From Evernia prunastri (Eukaryota > Ascomycota > Lecanoromycetes > Lecanorales > Parmeliaceae), in the NCBI GenBank assembly GCA_003184365.1, contig NKYR01000180.1:1-58892 (forward strand): a DNA stretch of 58,892 nt, written 5' to 3'. Made by a program: the position numbers and the translations under genes. The notes below the pieces were generated by a model. It was not told where the DNA came from. It made no database searches and saw only the letters and a program-made list of their open reading frames with translations. Every line of letters begins with the position of its first letter. Position 1 is the first letter of the stretch. Shown one piece after another: positions 22,169-32,423 of the stretch.

Positions 22169-22538
22169 ATGAAGCTGAATTATATTATTACTATGAATGA
22201 TCCACCTGCAAACCATGCTTTCCCAAGCCCCAAGGAACACCCTCCGCCCCCTTCCTCTTCCTCTTCCTCTTCGATGCCCTCCGATAGAGCGGAGACATGT
22301 TCCTTCACCCTTTCTGCTCTTCCTACCCTTCTTGCTGCTTCACATCATTCCTCTCTCCAGCGACGCTCTCTCCCAATCTAACCCTCTCCTTCTCCCCGTC
22401 GGTCCCTCCACATCCTACATATCCTTTATCAACGTCCACCCACACTTCCTTCCTCCTGGAGTACCCCTCCCATTCTTCTTGTGTCCCTCCAACTACGCTG
22501 GTACAATGGTCGGGCTTCCAGCAGATCCAACAACTTGA
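22169..22538 (+). promoter_or_regulatory. upstream ORFs in the probable frq leader
   Basis: Two overlapping upstream frames start with ATG, at 22169 (70 codons) and 22197 (113 codons). Both stop before the frq start. The leader is C/T-rich. uORFs in the leader are also known for Neurospora frq, where they are part of translational control. The transcription start here is not known, so their inclusion in the mRNA is inferred. Confidence 0.4.
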
Positions 22539-22558
22539 CTTGGATCCCCCGGCAAGGC

Positions 22559-25500
22559 ATGCGAGGAAGTGGGACAAGGCGAAGCAGAGGTCTGCCGGGC
22601 TTCGTTGATCAACGGAATCCAGACAAACATACGGCGCCGAATTGCATACAATCCCAGATGCTGTCCCGGCAGCCGGCACCTTCACCCCGCCGCATCTCCG
22701 ATTCCTCGGACCCAAGACCGACGAAAAGGGCGAAAATTGCAGCAGTGGGGCCACATGAGGCAATACGCGGTCGTGTCAAAGCAGAGAGATGGTTCAACGA
22801 CACCAATAACAATGCTTCCGGCACGAAGGATGTCACATATCTCGATGGTAGGCTACACATACCCGTTCAATGGTTTAGGCACCTGGCTCACCTATCATTA
22901 GATGAACCGCCCTTTTATCTCACTGATTTGACTTACGCTGGTGGTGAAAGTGCCTGTGCCGTACGCTCCGATGGATCCTCCTTCAACCCTTCCAATCTTG
23001 GCCAACCCACTGCTCCGACAAGGTCCCTGCTTGCCCAAATGGATGCGAACGATAGCAGTAGCGAGGACTTTCGTGGTGTGATCGACGACTTAACAATACA
23101 AAACAAAAGACTCAGAAAGAAGCTGAAGCAATACGAAAGACTCCATTGTTCTCATCTGGAGGAGGAGAAACTATTTGAGGTCAGAATACATGGATTGGCC
23201 CCTCATCGCAAGCGTGAGCTCGAGGGAATATTGCGGACCTTCGCCTCCAGTAGTGAGGAGTCGTCGGAACGGTGCCTCTTCAATACTGGGACTTTCAAAG
23301 CCTCTGCTCCAGCTCTGACGAATCATAAAACACCGTCCTCATCAACTTCTTGCTCAAAAGGTTCTAAACCAATAGATTCAGCGTATGCTTCCATGTCAGG
23401 CCAGACAGGAGTCTCGCAAAAGCACTTGCGAGACCATCACCACAAAGACAGGCAGGCTCAGTCTCAGTCAAGACAACAAAACGTAAAATCGTACCTTCAT
23501 GACATACCAGAAACGTTACTGCCAAAGCACTCCCTCGCGATGTCTGAAAGGGCCAAAAGTAAGTTAGTCGTCAGAAGACTTGAACAGATCTTTACAGGCA
23601 AAAGGGCAGCGGGCCGACACAATCAGACTCACCAGCAGCAGAAAGTCTCGCAATCGGCTGCCCAAGGGGATAGGAATCGACTTGGAACTCATGGCTGCAA
23701 GTTTCAACCGATCCGGGAAGGCGTACGAGAAGCTCGCATCCTACCTAAAGATGCAGAATTGCAGGTAGATTCTCTTAGCAAGGCCAACCTGGCCACTCCA
23801 CGGTCAGAACAAATTGTGGAGAGTCGCGGGCGAAAGCCGCCAAGAGAAGGCGCGCGAGAGGCTCACATTCGTTTGGGCTGTGGGGAATCACAGATCGACT
23901 CTTCAAGTGAAACAAACCTGACCGGTCAGCAATCGCGTCAGAGCACTGATGGGGAGGAGTCCAGGTCCCGAGAACCGCGGGCGAGTCGTGGCGTAACGCC
24001 GGATCAGCGACCTACACGCCCACTTGACTTGGATATCCATCGCGCGCAGGTGCCATCAGAGAATATCGAGTACATTCGGCACTTGGGGTTCGCATCACCA
24101 ACAGCGACTTCAAAGATGAGCCCTGACTCGGATGAAGGATGGGTTTTCCTCAATCTGCTCACAAGCATGGCACAATTGCACACGCTGAATGTTACACCGG
24201 AGTTCATCAGACATGCTGTCGCCGATGTCAGCTGCAGGTTTGAGCTCTCCGCCGATGGTACGAAGGTTAGATGGCGAGGCGGAAGCGATGGGACGAAGAT
24301 GAGTTCCGACAGTGATGAAAGTAGCGACACAGAAAATTGGAAATCCACGGATACGAGATCGTTGGCGGAAATCTCAAGCAGAGCGGGCCTCGAAGAGTTT
24401 CGGGAGCTAAACAGCGCTCTTCCCGTCCCTGTTGTCGGTTTGCCTGTAGCTCCTGAGGTTGGGGCAAAACGACGACCTGTGCACCTGGAACAGCCCCCTG
24501 ATGTGGACAAATTTCAGTACAAACCTCTCTTCTTCCATGGTCCAATCTCTGAAGTTGATGATGACTCGGCTCACGCGACCAATTCAGTCTCATCATTTGA
24601 TCCTCTGGAAAATGCTACCGGGCTGAATTCTGGCTCTCACGGCATCCGCGAATCAGAAGTGAAGCTGCGCAAGCAGAATCGCGAGAATGGGCCCATCATT
24701 TTCTACAACAAGGCCAGATTCTGCACGGACCTTAGTGGGGATTCAAGTGGTGCAATGCATAATGAGGCTGCTTATTGCCGTTATACACAAGAGCCCATTG
24801 GTAGTCTTCCACCTGCGGATGTCGAGGAACTGGATGAGACCGAAAGCGACTACGTTCCAGATCGGTTCGATGTCACAGAGTCAATGGACTTGAACATGGG
24901 CAGCCCAATCACAGCGCACTCCGCCTTGGACCTCGAAGACCTGAAGTCTTCGATCTCAGACCTCTTGAACATGTCACCAATTCCCATGGAGGCTTCTGGT
25001 GTTGGGCACATACACCCGCAAGATAACTTCATAATGAAAGTACAAGTACGTCACGAGGGAAGGAATAGACAAGGCCCACGCGCACAATCATCGTTATCCC
25101 CTCCACGTAGCCAGATTCAACGTCTGCTTCGCAGCCTATCACGAGGCTCCACCAATACCATTCGTGAAGCCAACGACATCCCGCACAGACATCCCGATCA
25201 TAACCCCATCAAGACCGAGATCATCTCGACGGTCAAGACAGATATGCCCCCGTCTTCATTACCTCCGCCCTCACACTTGCGTCCAGCGTCCTCATCGGAA
25301 TCGGGCGATGGTAACGAAGACGAAGACGAAGATGAAGATGAAGACGAGGAGCCTAGAGTCAACTACTACAGCGAGAAGCCTCGAGCTTCAGCGAATTCAT
25401 TCGTGGAGGATCTTGTCGATCCGAGACCTGCGAACCTCTTCCTCGGATCTTCATCAGGCGAAAGTAAAGTCTCGTCCTACGTCTCCACATTGTCCGGCTC

Positions 25501-25732
25501 GGACGATGATTCTTCCATCGATTTCTTGGCCAATGCACGAGTCCTCGACCCTGACACTATCGCTGCTCAAGAAAGAGAGTTCGAAATCAATTCGGTGCAG
25601 CAGCCGCCTCGAGCTGGTAGCGTGGCCGTCACCTTAGGAGAGCCTACAAGCTCTGACTCGGAGGCACCTGGGACTCGTACGGGAAGTGACGTGGATAGCA
25701 TGAGCGTCGATGGAGATGCAGAAGACGGTTGA
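22559..25732 (+). CDS. frq: frequency clock protein FRQ
   Basis: Core negative element of the fungal circadian oscillator. With FRH and casein kinase 1 it inhibits the White Collar complex. The frame from the first ATG encodes 1057 residues (1039 if the in-frame intron 22848-22901 is removed). Landmarks: basic nuclear signal RPTKRAKIA near residue 53; SSSEDFRGVIDDLTIQNKRL opening the coiled-coil dimerisation region near 165-205; KLFEVRIHGL just after; the strongly conserved EGWVFLNLLTSMAQLHTLN block near 525, followed by VRWRGGSDGT; IIFYNKARFCTDLSGD near 711; an acidic Glu/Asp run near 918; and the C-terminal QEREFEI motif. Most of the chain is Ser/Thr-rich and disordered, as expected for a multiply phosphorylated protein. 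An internal Met at base 22658 is an alternative start. Confidence 0.95.
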   Translation: MRGSGTRRSRGLPGFVDQRNPDKHTAPNCIQSQMLSRQPAPSPRRISDSSDPRPTKRAKIAAVGPHEAIRGRVKAERWFNDTNNNASGTKDVTYLDGRLHIPVQWFRHLAHLSLDEPPFYLTDLTYAGGESACAVRSDGSSFNPSNLGQPTAPTRSLLAQMDANDSSSEDFRGVIDDLTIQNKRLRKKLKQYERLHCSHLEEEKLFEVRIHGLAPHRKRELEGILRTFASSSEESSERCLFNTGTFKASAPALTNHKTPSSSTSCSKGSKPIDSAYASMSGQTGVSQKHLRDHHHKDRQAQSQSRQQNVKSYLHDIPETLLPKHSLAMSERAKSKLVVRRLEQIFTGKRAAGRHNQTHQQQKVSQSAAQGDRNRLGTHGCKFQPIREGVREARILPKDAELQVDSLSKANLATPRSEQIVESRGRKPPREGAREAHIRLGCGESQIDSSSETNLTGQQSRQSTDGEESRSREPRASRGVTPDQRPTRPLDLDIHRAQVPSENIEYIRHLGFASPTATSKMSPDSDEGWVFLNLLTSMAQLHTLNVTPEFIRHAVADVSCRFELSADGTKVRWRGGSDGTKMSSDSDESSDTENWKSTDTRSLAEISSRAGLEEFRELNSALPVPVVGLPVAPEVGAKRRPVHLEQPPDVDKFQYKPLFFHGPISEVDDDSAHATNSVSSFDPLENATGLNSGSHGIRESEVKLRKQNRENGPIIFYNKARFCTDLSGDSSGAMHNEAAYCRYTQEPIGSLPPADVEELDETESDYVPDRFDVTESMDLNMGSPITAHSALDLEDLKSSISDLLNMSPIPMEASGVGHIHPQDNFIMKVQVRHEGRNRQGPRAQSSLSPPRSQIQRLLRSLSRGSTNTIREANDIPHRHPDHNPIKTEIISTVKTDMPPSSLPPPSHLRPASSSESGDGNEDEDEDEDEDEEPRVNYYSEKPRASANSFVEDLVDPRPANLFLGSSSGESKVSSYVSTLSGSDDDSSIDFLANARVLDPDTIAAQEREFEINSVQQPPRAGSVAVTLGEPTSSDSEAPGTRTGSDVDSMSVDGDAEDG
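22848..22901 (+). other. candidate in-frame 54-nt intron in frq
   Basis: GTAGGC...CATTAG is exactly 18 codons long with no stop, so both forms keep the frame. Removal joins TYLD to DEPPFYL, which matches the acidic-PPF segment of FRQ proteins better than the retained 18 residues do. Confidence 0.6.
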
Positions 25733-26502
25733 ATTTAGAACAGTCAGATTACTATCGCTACTTCGTTAACATCCTACACGAACCCTCCATCGCATTGTGC
25801 TCTTTGAAATTGGCTTCCAATTCCCCAATGATCCACACCGCCATGCCATCACTGCTCACCACCCTGCGCATAACAACGACTGTACTATCGGATCAATTCA
25901 CTTCTTCCGCATAATTTTGAATGAGCCGTATTGGCGTCGCTATAGCCGCCAATAATGAGGAAACACTGTGGACGTGGCCCCAGTGGCACGGCGAGGGAAG
26001 CGGAAGAATAAGGCTTAGTGTGAAGATGCTGTTCATGGAATAGGCATTGACGGCGAGGAAGTACTGCCGATGGCCTTGTCGCCGAGGGCGGGAGTTGGGA
26101 ATTGGAACTTGGGGAAGACAGGGTGAAGAAGTTGGCTAGTTGTCAGCGTATCATCGAGATCAGTTGAATCAACGTACATATTTGCGGTATACAATGATAG
26201 CTGCGACTCATCGCTGGTCGATCGCAAGTCCGATCATAAATCTCTTCTCGGACCCTTGTTCCTTCCTTATTCCTTGGCAACGGTCTCGGCGCGCTTGGCG
26301 TGACGAGTGCCAAGCGCCGCCCCTCCAAACCCTAAAGCAAAGCAGGAAATATATAAACATTTCCTTCCCCCCCCACTCTCTACTTTATCCTTACTTCTCA
26401 ACGCTCCAAGTTCGCTCCACCTGATAAATTATCTTCCTATACCGTTTTGCATCCATTCCTCATTACAACTCTAACTACACACCAAACAATATCCCCGCAA
26501 TC
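25733..26502. other. intergenic, no gene seen
   Basis: About 770 bp holding the frq 3' region and the promoter of the next gene. A C-rich tract lies at about 26372-26382. No supported gene. Confidence 0.5.
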
Positions 26503-27166
26503 ATGAACGCAGGAGGTCAACAGGGCGGTAACGCAGCCGGCGGACAGGAGGATTATCTCGACAAGGGTGCGTTGCGTTGCGTTGTGTTGCGTTCTTCATC
26601 CTCCCTCCCCCTCAACTAGGACACACACATGCTATCCCACTGCCCATACCCCCCACCCTCCTCCCCTACCTTCCCCTGCACAACCCCCACCATCCCCTCC
26701 CTTCCCTCTACACACCACACCTCCCTCAAACAAAAAAATGTGAACCCAAAGCAATCACGAACTCACGATCTCTTTCCGGGTGAAACAGGCCTCGACGCCG
26801 CGGAGAAGAAGTTCGGCCAGGGCAAGGTGGACCCGGTCAAGCAGCGGGGCATGAACGAGAAGGTGACGGATAAGGCGAGGGGGATGTTTGAGAAGGCTAC
26901 TGGGTGTGTGGGACTTTCTTTTCCCCTTTCTTTTTGGTTTGGGTTTGGTTTGGATTTGGTTTTTGATCTTAGTTTCTGGTTTTGCCGCGGGCGAAGGGGG
27001 CGGGGGGCGAGCAGGTGGAAAGAAAAGAAATGGAGTTCTTGCTGTGTTTGAGATGGTGCGGGAGGGCATGAGGAGATGAGACGGGAATTGGGTTAGGATG
27101 ATTGACGAGAACGATGCTAACGAGTGGCTGCATAGGAAACATGTGCCGGACAAGTTCTCGAACTAG
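26503..27166 (+). CDS. small hydrophilic conserved fungal protein
   Basis: Three exons (26503-26566, 26789-26903, 27136-27166) give 69 residues, beginning MNAGGQQGGNAAGGQEDYLD and ending HVPDKFSN. Splice junctions are GTGCGT...AACAG, GTGTGT...CATAG. The protein is rich in Lys, Gly, Asp and Gln with no hydrophobic core, and has the EDYLDKGLDAAEKKFG / KVTDKARGMFEKATG layout of a common, uncharacterised ascomycete small-protein family often noted as stress- or conidiation-abundant. That role is family lore, not visible here. More than two thirds of the locus is intron, so ORF-based finding would miss it. Confidence 0.7.
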
Positions 27167-27541
27167 GCTTTCCACCCATTGGCCACCTCCCCACGAGTGA
27201 GACATCGACGGCGTGGTGGATCAAATGGTTCAATTCAGTGGTGGATAAAGACTTGCATGCATGAAGGGAAAGCTGCTCGCTCACTGGAAGGGACCTAGGC
27301 AGATTGCAGCTGTAGATAATAAATTCAGCACAGCACCTCTGAGCTCGCGGAATCCGGTGCATTTCGTCGTTTCATATTCCATCTGCTAACGACAATTTAC
27401 TCGTAGCTTCTCGCCAATGGCCAGACAGCATCTCAAAATCGCAACGCCACGCTATGCATCATCCCCCCGATTGCCCAGGTCGTACCCATGCCCACCTAAC
27501 CACCCCATCATCCCCAAGAATACATACCCACAACCAAAAAA
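27167..27541. other. convergent intergenic, no gene seen
   Basis: 375 bp shared 3' region of two convergent genes. Confidence 0.6.
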
Positions 27542-29286
27542 TCACAACATAGCCCCCACCCCCTCCTTCACCCGAAACCCCGCCTCCGTCTTCTCCCTCA
27601 CCTCCTCGACCGTCACCCCCTCCGCGAGCTCGACGAGCGTGAGCCCCTCTGCGAAATCGACGTCGAAAACGCAGAGGTCGGTGATGATCCTCGAGACGCA
27701 GGCTTTTCCCGTGAGCGGGAAGGCGCACTGCGTCAGGATCTTGGGCCGGCCGTGTTTGTCGACGTGCTCCATCGTGACGACGACTCGGGTGGCCTGCGGG
27801 TTGGACACGAGGTCCATGGCGCCGCCGAAGCCTTTGATCTTGCCGGGGAGCATCCCTGTGGAGGGGGAAGAGGAGGGGGGAGGATGTTAGCGTGGGAGTG
27901 GGGGAAGGGGAGAGTGTCGTTGATAGAATGGATGGATTTGGGGGGGGGGGGGGGGGGGGGAGGAGGGGGGGCTTCATTGGGTTGAGACTTACAGTTCGCC
28001 AGGTCGCCTTTGTTGGAGACTTGCATGGCGCCCAGGATCGTCAGGTCGATTCTCCCACTCCTGATCATGCCGAAGCTCTCGTCGCTGCCGAAACAACTCG
28101 CGCCGGGGAGTAACGTGACGGTTTCTTTGCCCGCGTTTATCAAATCCGGGTCCTCCTGACCCTTCTTCGGATACGGTCCCAATCCTAGTATGCCGTTTTC
28201 TGATTGCAATGTAACGGACACTGAGGGGTCGACAAAACTCGGCGCGAGCATCGGCATTCCTATGCCTAGATTGGCATACATGCCGTTTTTGAATTCCTTC
28301 GCCGCCCTCCTTACAATCCTTTCCCTTCTTCCAGCCGTTTCTCCTTTCCCAAGAATGCCCATATCCGCGCCCGTCCCTTCGTCTGGCGAGAAGTTGTACT
28401 TCTCGATCTTCTTCTCCGCCGTACTCTGGATGACCTTCTTGACGTATATCCCCGGCAAATGTACAGCCGCCGGATCAATATCACCTGGCTCAACAATGTG
28501 TTCTGCTTCGACAATCGTCTCTTTCGCATTCCGCCCCATCGCACCATTGAAATTCGCTGCCGCATAGCGGAACATGCAATTCCCTAATCGGTCCGCTTTC
28601 CAAGCTTTTACGAATGCGTAGTCCCCGCGAATGGCTTCTTCCATCACATAGCTCTTGCCATTGAACACTTTCACGTCGCGTGGCTGGCTGTACGATTGCA
28701 CTGAGCCGTCTGCGTTGTGCCGTAAAGGGAGTTCGCCCGTTTGTACCACAGTACCGAACGCTGCTGGAGTATAAAAGGCGGGGATTCCGGCTCCGCCTGC
28801 TCTACATCGTTCGGCGAGTGTACCTTGGGGTGTCAATTCCATTTCTATTTCGCCTTTTAGGTACTGCTGTTCGAATAACTTGTTCTCGCCCACGTAACTT
28901 GCGATCATTTTCGAGATTTGTTTGGATTCGAGTAGGAGACCGAGACCTGATCCAACTATGCCAGCATTGTTGGAAACGGCGGTAAGGCCTTTTACGCTGG
29001 GTTTTTCGTGGACGGTATTTATGAGAGTGTCCGGGACGCCGCAGAGGCCAAACCCGCCGGCTAGGAGGGTGGTATTGCCTTTCATGTTTTCGAGAGCGGC
29101 CGAGGCCGAAGGAACAATCTTGTTGATCTCTTTTCGGGAGAGGGTAGTGGAGAAGCCGCGAGTATAGAGGGAGGACTTGGAAGGCTGGTCAGCTTTGGCA
29201 ACGTCAACAAAGAGCATGCGACTCACTGGGTGCAGGATTGAAGCTGCCCGTAGACATATCATTTTATGGGAGACCATGATAGCCAT
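27542..29286 (-). CDS. succinyl-CoA:3-ketoacid CoA transferase, mitochondrial
   Basis: Two exons (29286-27993, 27855-27542) give 535 residues. The enzyme moves CoA from succinyl-CoA to acetoacetate, the first step of ketone-body use, or in fungi also acts on propionyl/acetate CoA exchange. The N-terminus is basic and lacks acids (mitochondrial targeting, ending before GFSTTLSRKEINK). The alpha-like domain has GNTTLLAGGFGLCGVPDTLI and the beta-like domain GIGMPMLAPSF. The catalytic glutamate lies in QSENGILGLG (about residue 363). The junction GCGAACT|GTAAGT...CCACAG|GG reads NWMLPGKIKGFGGAMDLV. The intron contains a long poly-G run. Length and motifs are complete. Confidence 0.93.
27940..27970. 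repeat. poly-G tract in intron
   Basis: A run of about 20 consecutive G (plus strand) followed by a G-rich stretch lies in the intron of the CoA transferase gene. It is a likely site of length errors or polymorphism. Confidence 0.85.
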
Positions 29287-29863
29287 CTGTAGGGTTGCAG
29301 CCAGCTTTAATATTCTGAATTAGGCAGATCCGAACTCGATGCTGACATTCGACCTGCTGCGCAAGTCAATTGAACAAGGAGCGAAGCACGTGTTTGACAC
29401 GCGGTTCATGGAGACTAGAGTGTATAATTTGAAGAACAGCTTCATTAGATCTAAGTTGAAGTACATACAGTGCCCGGTCAGCCGTAGGTAATAACTACAG
29501 GTGTTGCCGATGAAGCCTCCCCGCCTAGCGGTCGATTTTCGGATGGCGGGGCGGCAGAAGCCCACTTCACCACTAGAACCAGCGCCATTAGGATTCGCAC
29601 CTAACACAAACTAAATACCTCCAGACCACAGCAGATGCCCGATCAAATCCGGTTAACAGATTGTCGGCTTATCTGCGCGCTACGCGTGTGTTCAATAGAG
29701 ATCAAAACCACCATTAACGGGTCCCTGGCGAGCCTGGGTCACCTCACCGTCTCTTTGGCACACGGAGAGGTGATCGAGACTCGATCTTAGTCTTCCTCAC
29801 TTGTTTCCACACTCCCTGATAGCGTTGGATAATCCTCACCTCAGACACAGCAGATAGCCCACA
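29287..29863. other. divergent intergenic with small hairpin
   Basis: About 580 bp between divergent genes. It contains an inverted repeat CCCCGCC (29519-29525) / GGCGGGG (29545-29551) with a 19-nt loop. A small minus-strand frame overlaps it but shows no recognisable family. Confidence 0.5.
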
Positions 29864-31810
29864 ATGATAGACCCAAGGACGACAAATTCTAAAAAATCGC
29901 TTTTGTTGGGAATTCCAACAGAGATCCAGAGCATGATATTCGAAATGGTAAGTGGTTCACCGATGTGAACAAAGAACCCGTCTGATGATATTGGGACATG
30001 CTGCAGTTCAATAGTCATGACCTCAACATTTCGTGTCTGACATGCAAGACCATCAAGGCCATTGTCCTTCCCAAGCTTTATAAGGAAGTCTCCATCATAG
30101 TGCCTCAAAGATGGTCTCGATTGTCCTCTTTGGAAGGTCTCCTGGGCTCTTCTGGGGATGGTCTTAAATACACTACTGATCTAATGATTCAAACCCAACA
30201 AGATCCGTTACGAAATGATCAGAAAGGGTCTGAGGATATCCGACCAGAGGCGGAAATTTTGGAGGAGAGAACGCTAAAATTCTGTCTTCCGCAGAGCTCA
30301 GCATCCAACGCTCTGAATGCCTTCGTTCGCCTGTTGCTCGTCAAGCTGCCCCAGAATAAACTGTTTTCATTTAGGCACGTTATCTCCCATCCTACTAGAT
30401 TAAAATATCGACTTCCTGTGGATGGACAGTAGCTTACTAGACGGGCAGCTGGGAGCATAGTTGCGAGCTCGATGCCTCGACACTAAATTGTCTATTTGAG
30501 AGGCAGAAGGTCAGCTTGCAAAACTTGCATATTAACAGATTGTCCCACTCCTGCGATGTCTTGGGTCCAGTCGCAGAAGGAATCCGCCGTCTATCCATCG
30601 ATAGTATGGATCCCAACCTTGATGATCACGAGTGGGCAGCCGAGATGGTATTGAAAAACGGTAAAACCTTGGATCACCTGAATCTTGGTTTCAACACTCA
30701 TGTTGCGCATCACTATGCCCTTGAAAGAGCACCTCGACATGACCGGATGACGCCCTCACTCGCAACTGCGTTGAAAGAAGCACTTCGGAAATCCGATCAG
30801 CAACTAATAACCCTGTCATTGAGTTCACTGTATCTGTGTGGTCTGGATTTTGGGAGTCTCATCCGGGGGGAACTGGCACTCGACATCCATTTCAATCACA
30901 TCACTGAGCTAAGGCTTGAATCGTGTTCTGGACTAACGCAAGCATTTGCTCTGCTCATGGGTCAAGAACACTCGTCAAATCTGGCTCTGGGTGCACTTAA
31001 AGATCTTTACGTGAGGCTTGAAGGCCCTGATCCGAATACCTCCGACAACCTCACAAGCTTTCTCACGTCTATTGGCGGGCTAGATCATCTTCAAGTGCTT
31101 GTCGACAATTCTCAGACCATCCATCACCTCGAGTCGATCTTGAAAGTTCACGGCGAAACGCTCAATACGCTTATTTGGGATGAGAGATCTGGGCCTAGGA
31201 GAAGCCTGAGAGTCTCGACCTCGATGTTGCCTACAAAGCTTGGGAATCTAAGAGTTGTTTCTAAATATTGCCCTAATTTAATCGTCCTCGGACTGCCGCT
31301 TGACTGGGAGGCAATCAGTAGCTCAGATACCTACCATGAAGCGGTAATACCACCTCCTGCCTTGTTTCTCGCTTTGTGCGAATGCTGACAATCCCCTAGA
31401 TTGGGAGGTGTCTCAGGCGCATGCCCCATCTCGAGATGCTGAATATCCGCAATTTACCCGTTCTAAATGGAAATTGCGTGATCCCCATGGACTATTTCGT
31501 GAAGGGTATAGCCGCCATGTTCCTAGACGTTGTGAATAAAGAGAAGATGTCGACTTCCTCCGGGACGACTTCCCTCGATACAATTGCACTCGGGGCAACC
31601 TTTTTCAGGGACGTCAATATCGGTACTCATCACGTGGCCTATGACCTCGTTAGTGACTTTCTGCGCTTCCGTGCCTATAACATCGACTACAAGTATCCAT
31701 CGCCAAGCGGTCTGTCTACTGTCCTCAGTGAAGTAGCTAAGGATGCTGCATATGATGATGATGAGGTGTTCCCGCATGATTACTTATTTAATTACTACTG
31801 GCTGGGCTGA
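29864..31810 (+). CDS. F-box-like / leucine-rich-repeat protein
   Basis: Four exons (29864-29947, 30007-30374, 30449-31343, 31400-31810) assemble in frame to 585 residues. Residues about 14-50 (LLGIPTEIQSMIFEMFNSHD then LTCKTIKAIVLPKLYKEV) have the L-P-x-E-I/L-x-x-x-I-F pattern of an F-box, which would dock to Skp1 in an SCF ubiquitin ligase. The remainder has irregular leucine-rich repeats typical of fungal F-box proteins (SFSWEHSCELDASTLNCLF; LQNLHINRL; MPHLEMLNIRNLP). Intron 2 uses a GC donor (AG|GCACGT) and the AGACGGGCAG acceptor. This is the only way found to keep the frame, and it restores a typical sequence. Intron 3 is GTAATA...CCCTAG with a CTGAC branch. The target is unknown. Confidence 0.7.
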
Positions 31811-32423
31811 CGGCTATCTGCATCACATTGAGAGGTCGCCTTATACTCGAGTAACTGAGGAAAAGCACGGGAGATGCATATTGCAGGTCGGACCTGGGCA
31901 AAAGAACAGCGAGAAAGTGTTTCGCTCGTTTCTGTTCTGTGAATCGCAAAGTACCTCTGCAATTCGCAGCTTCCCAATATATTTCCGGAATATGGGAATG
32001 ATCAGCATTGGATGGGGCAACAAGAAACGAAACAAGATGAAGAACGCAACCAAATATTTCTTCAACTGGCACACGGAGATCACACACCTTTGGTCCCGTG
32101 TCAACTACGCATTCTGATCATTGGATCTTTTCTATTGTTCGAAGATATAGGCAATTGGTTTCAACCACAAGGCTTTGCGTTGGCGCCAGCAAGTATCCCA
32201 ATTGCACAGCTTCAATATGGCTCAGCAGAAAGCATGGTTCCTCTTGTGAATACTTCCCTAAATACCAGAATTTTGTACATTGAAATTTAAAAGAATTCTA
32301 GTGTCTGAAGGGTCTGGCCCGAGAATTATGCTGCAAGGTTTACAAGCCTGCTACGCTCATAACAACGGCTTTTCCTGGTTTTCAAGAGATCCAAAGCTCA
32401 ATAGATTCCTCTTGCATGTTTGA
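31811..32423. other. convergent intergenic, no gene seen
   Basis: About 610 bp between convergent genes. No supported coding frame. Confidence 0.5.

Noticed and set aside
24004..24510. 168-codon frame antisense to frq, considered as a qrf-like coding gene
   Set aside because: An antisense transcript is possible, but this frame is only the complement of conserved FRQ codons and shows no protein features.
27459..27977. Pro-rich 172-codon frame on the minus strand
   Set aside because: Out of frame with the CoA transferase exon and running through its intron; low-complexity shadow.
29519..29551. CCCCGCC/GGCGGGG hairpin as a tRNA or terminator
   Set aside because: No tRNA A or B box or cloverleaf could be drawn, and intrinsic terminators are not expected for fungal polymerase II genes.
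29320..29607. Small minus-strand frame with many Cys/Tyr near the CoA transferase
   Set aside because: Overlaps a hairpin in a divergent promoter region; no recognisable family and no splice context.
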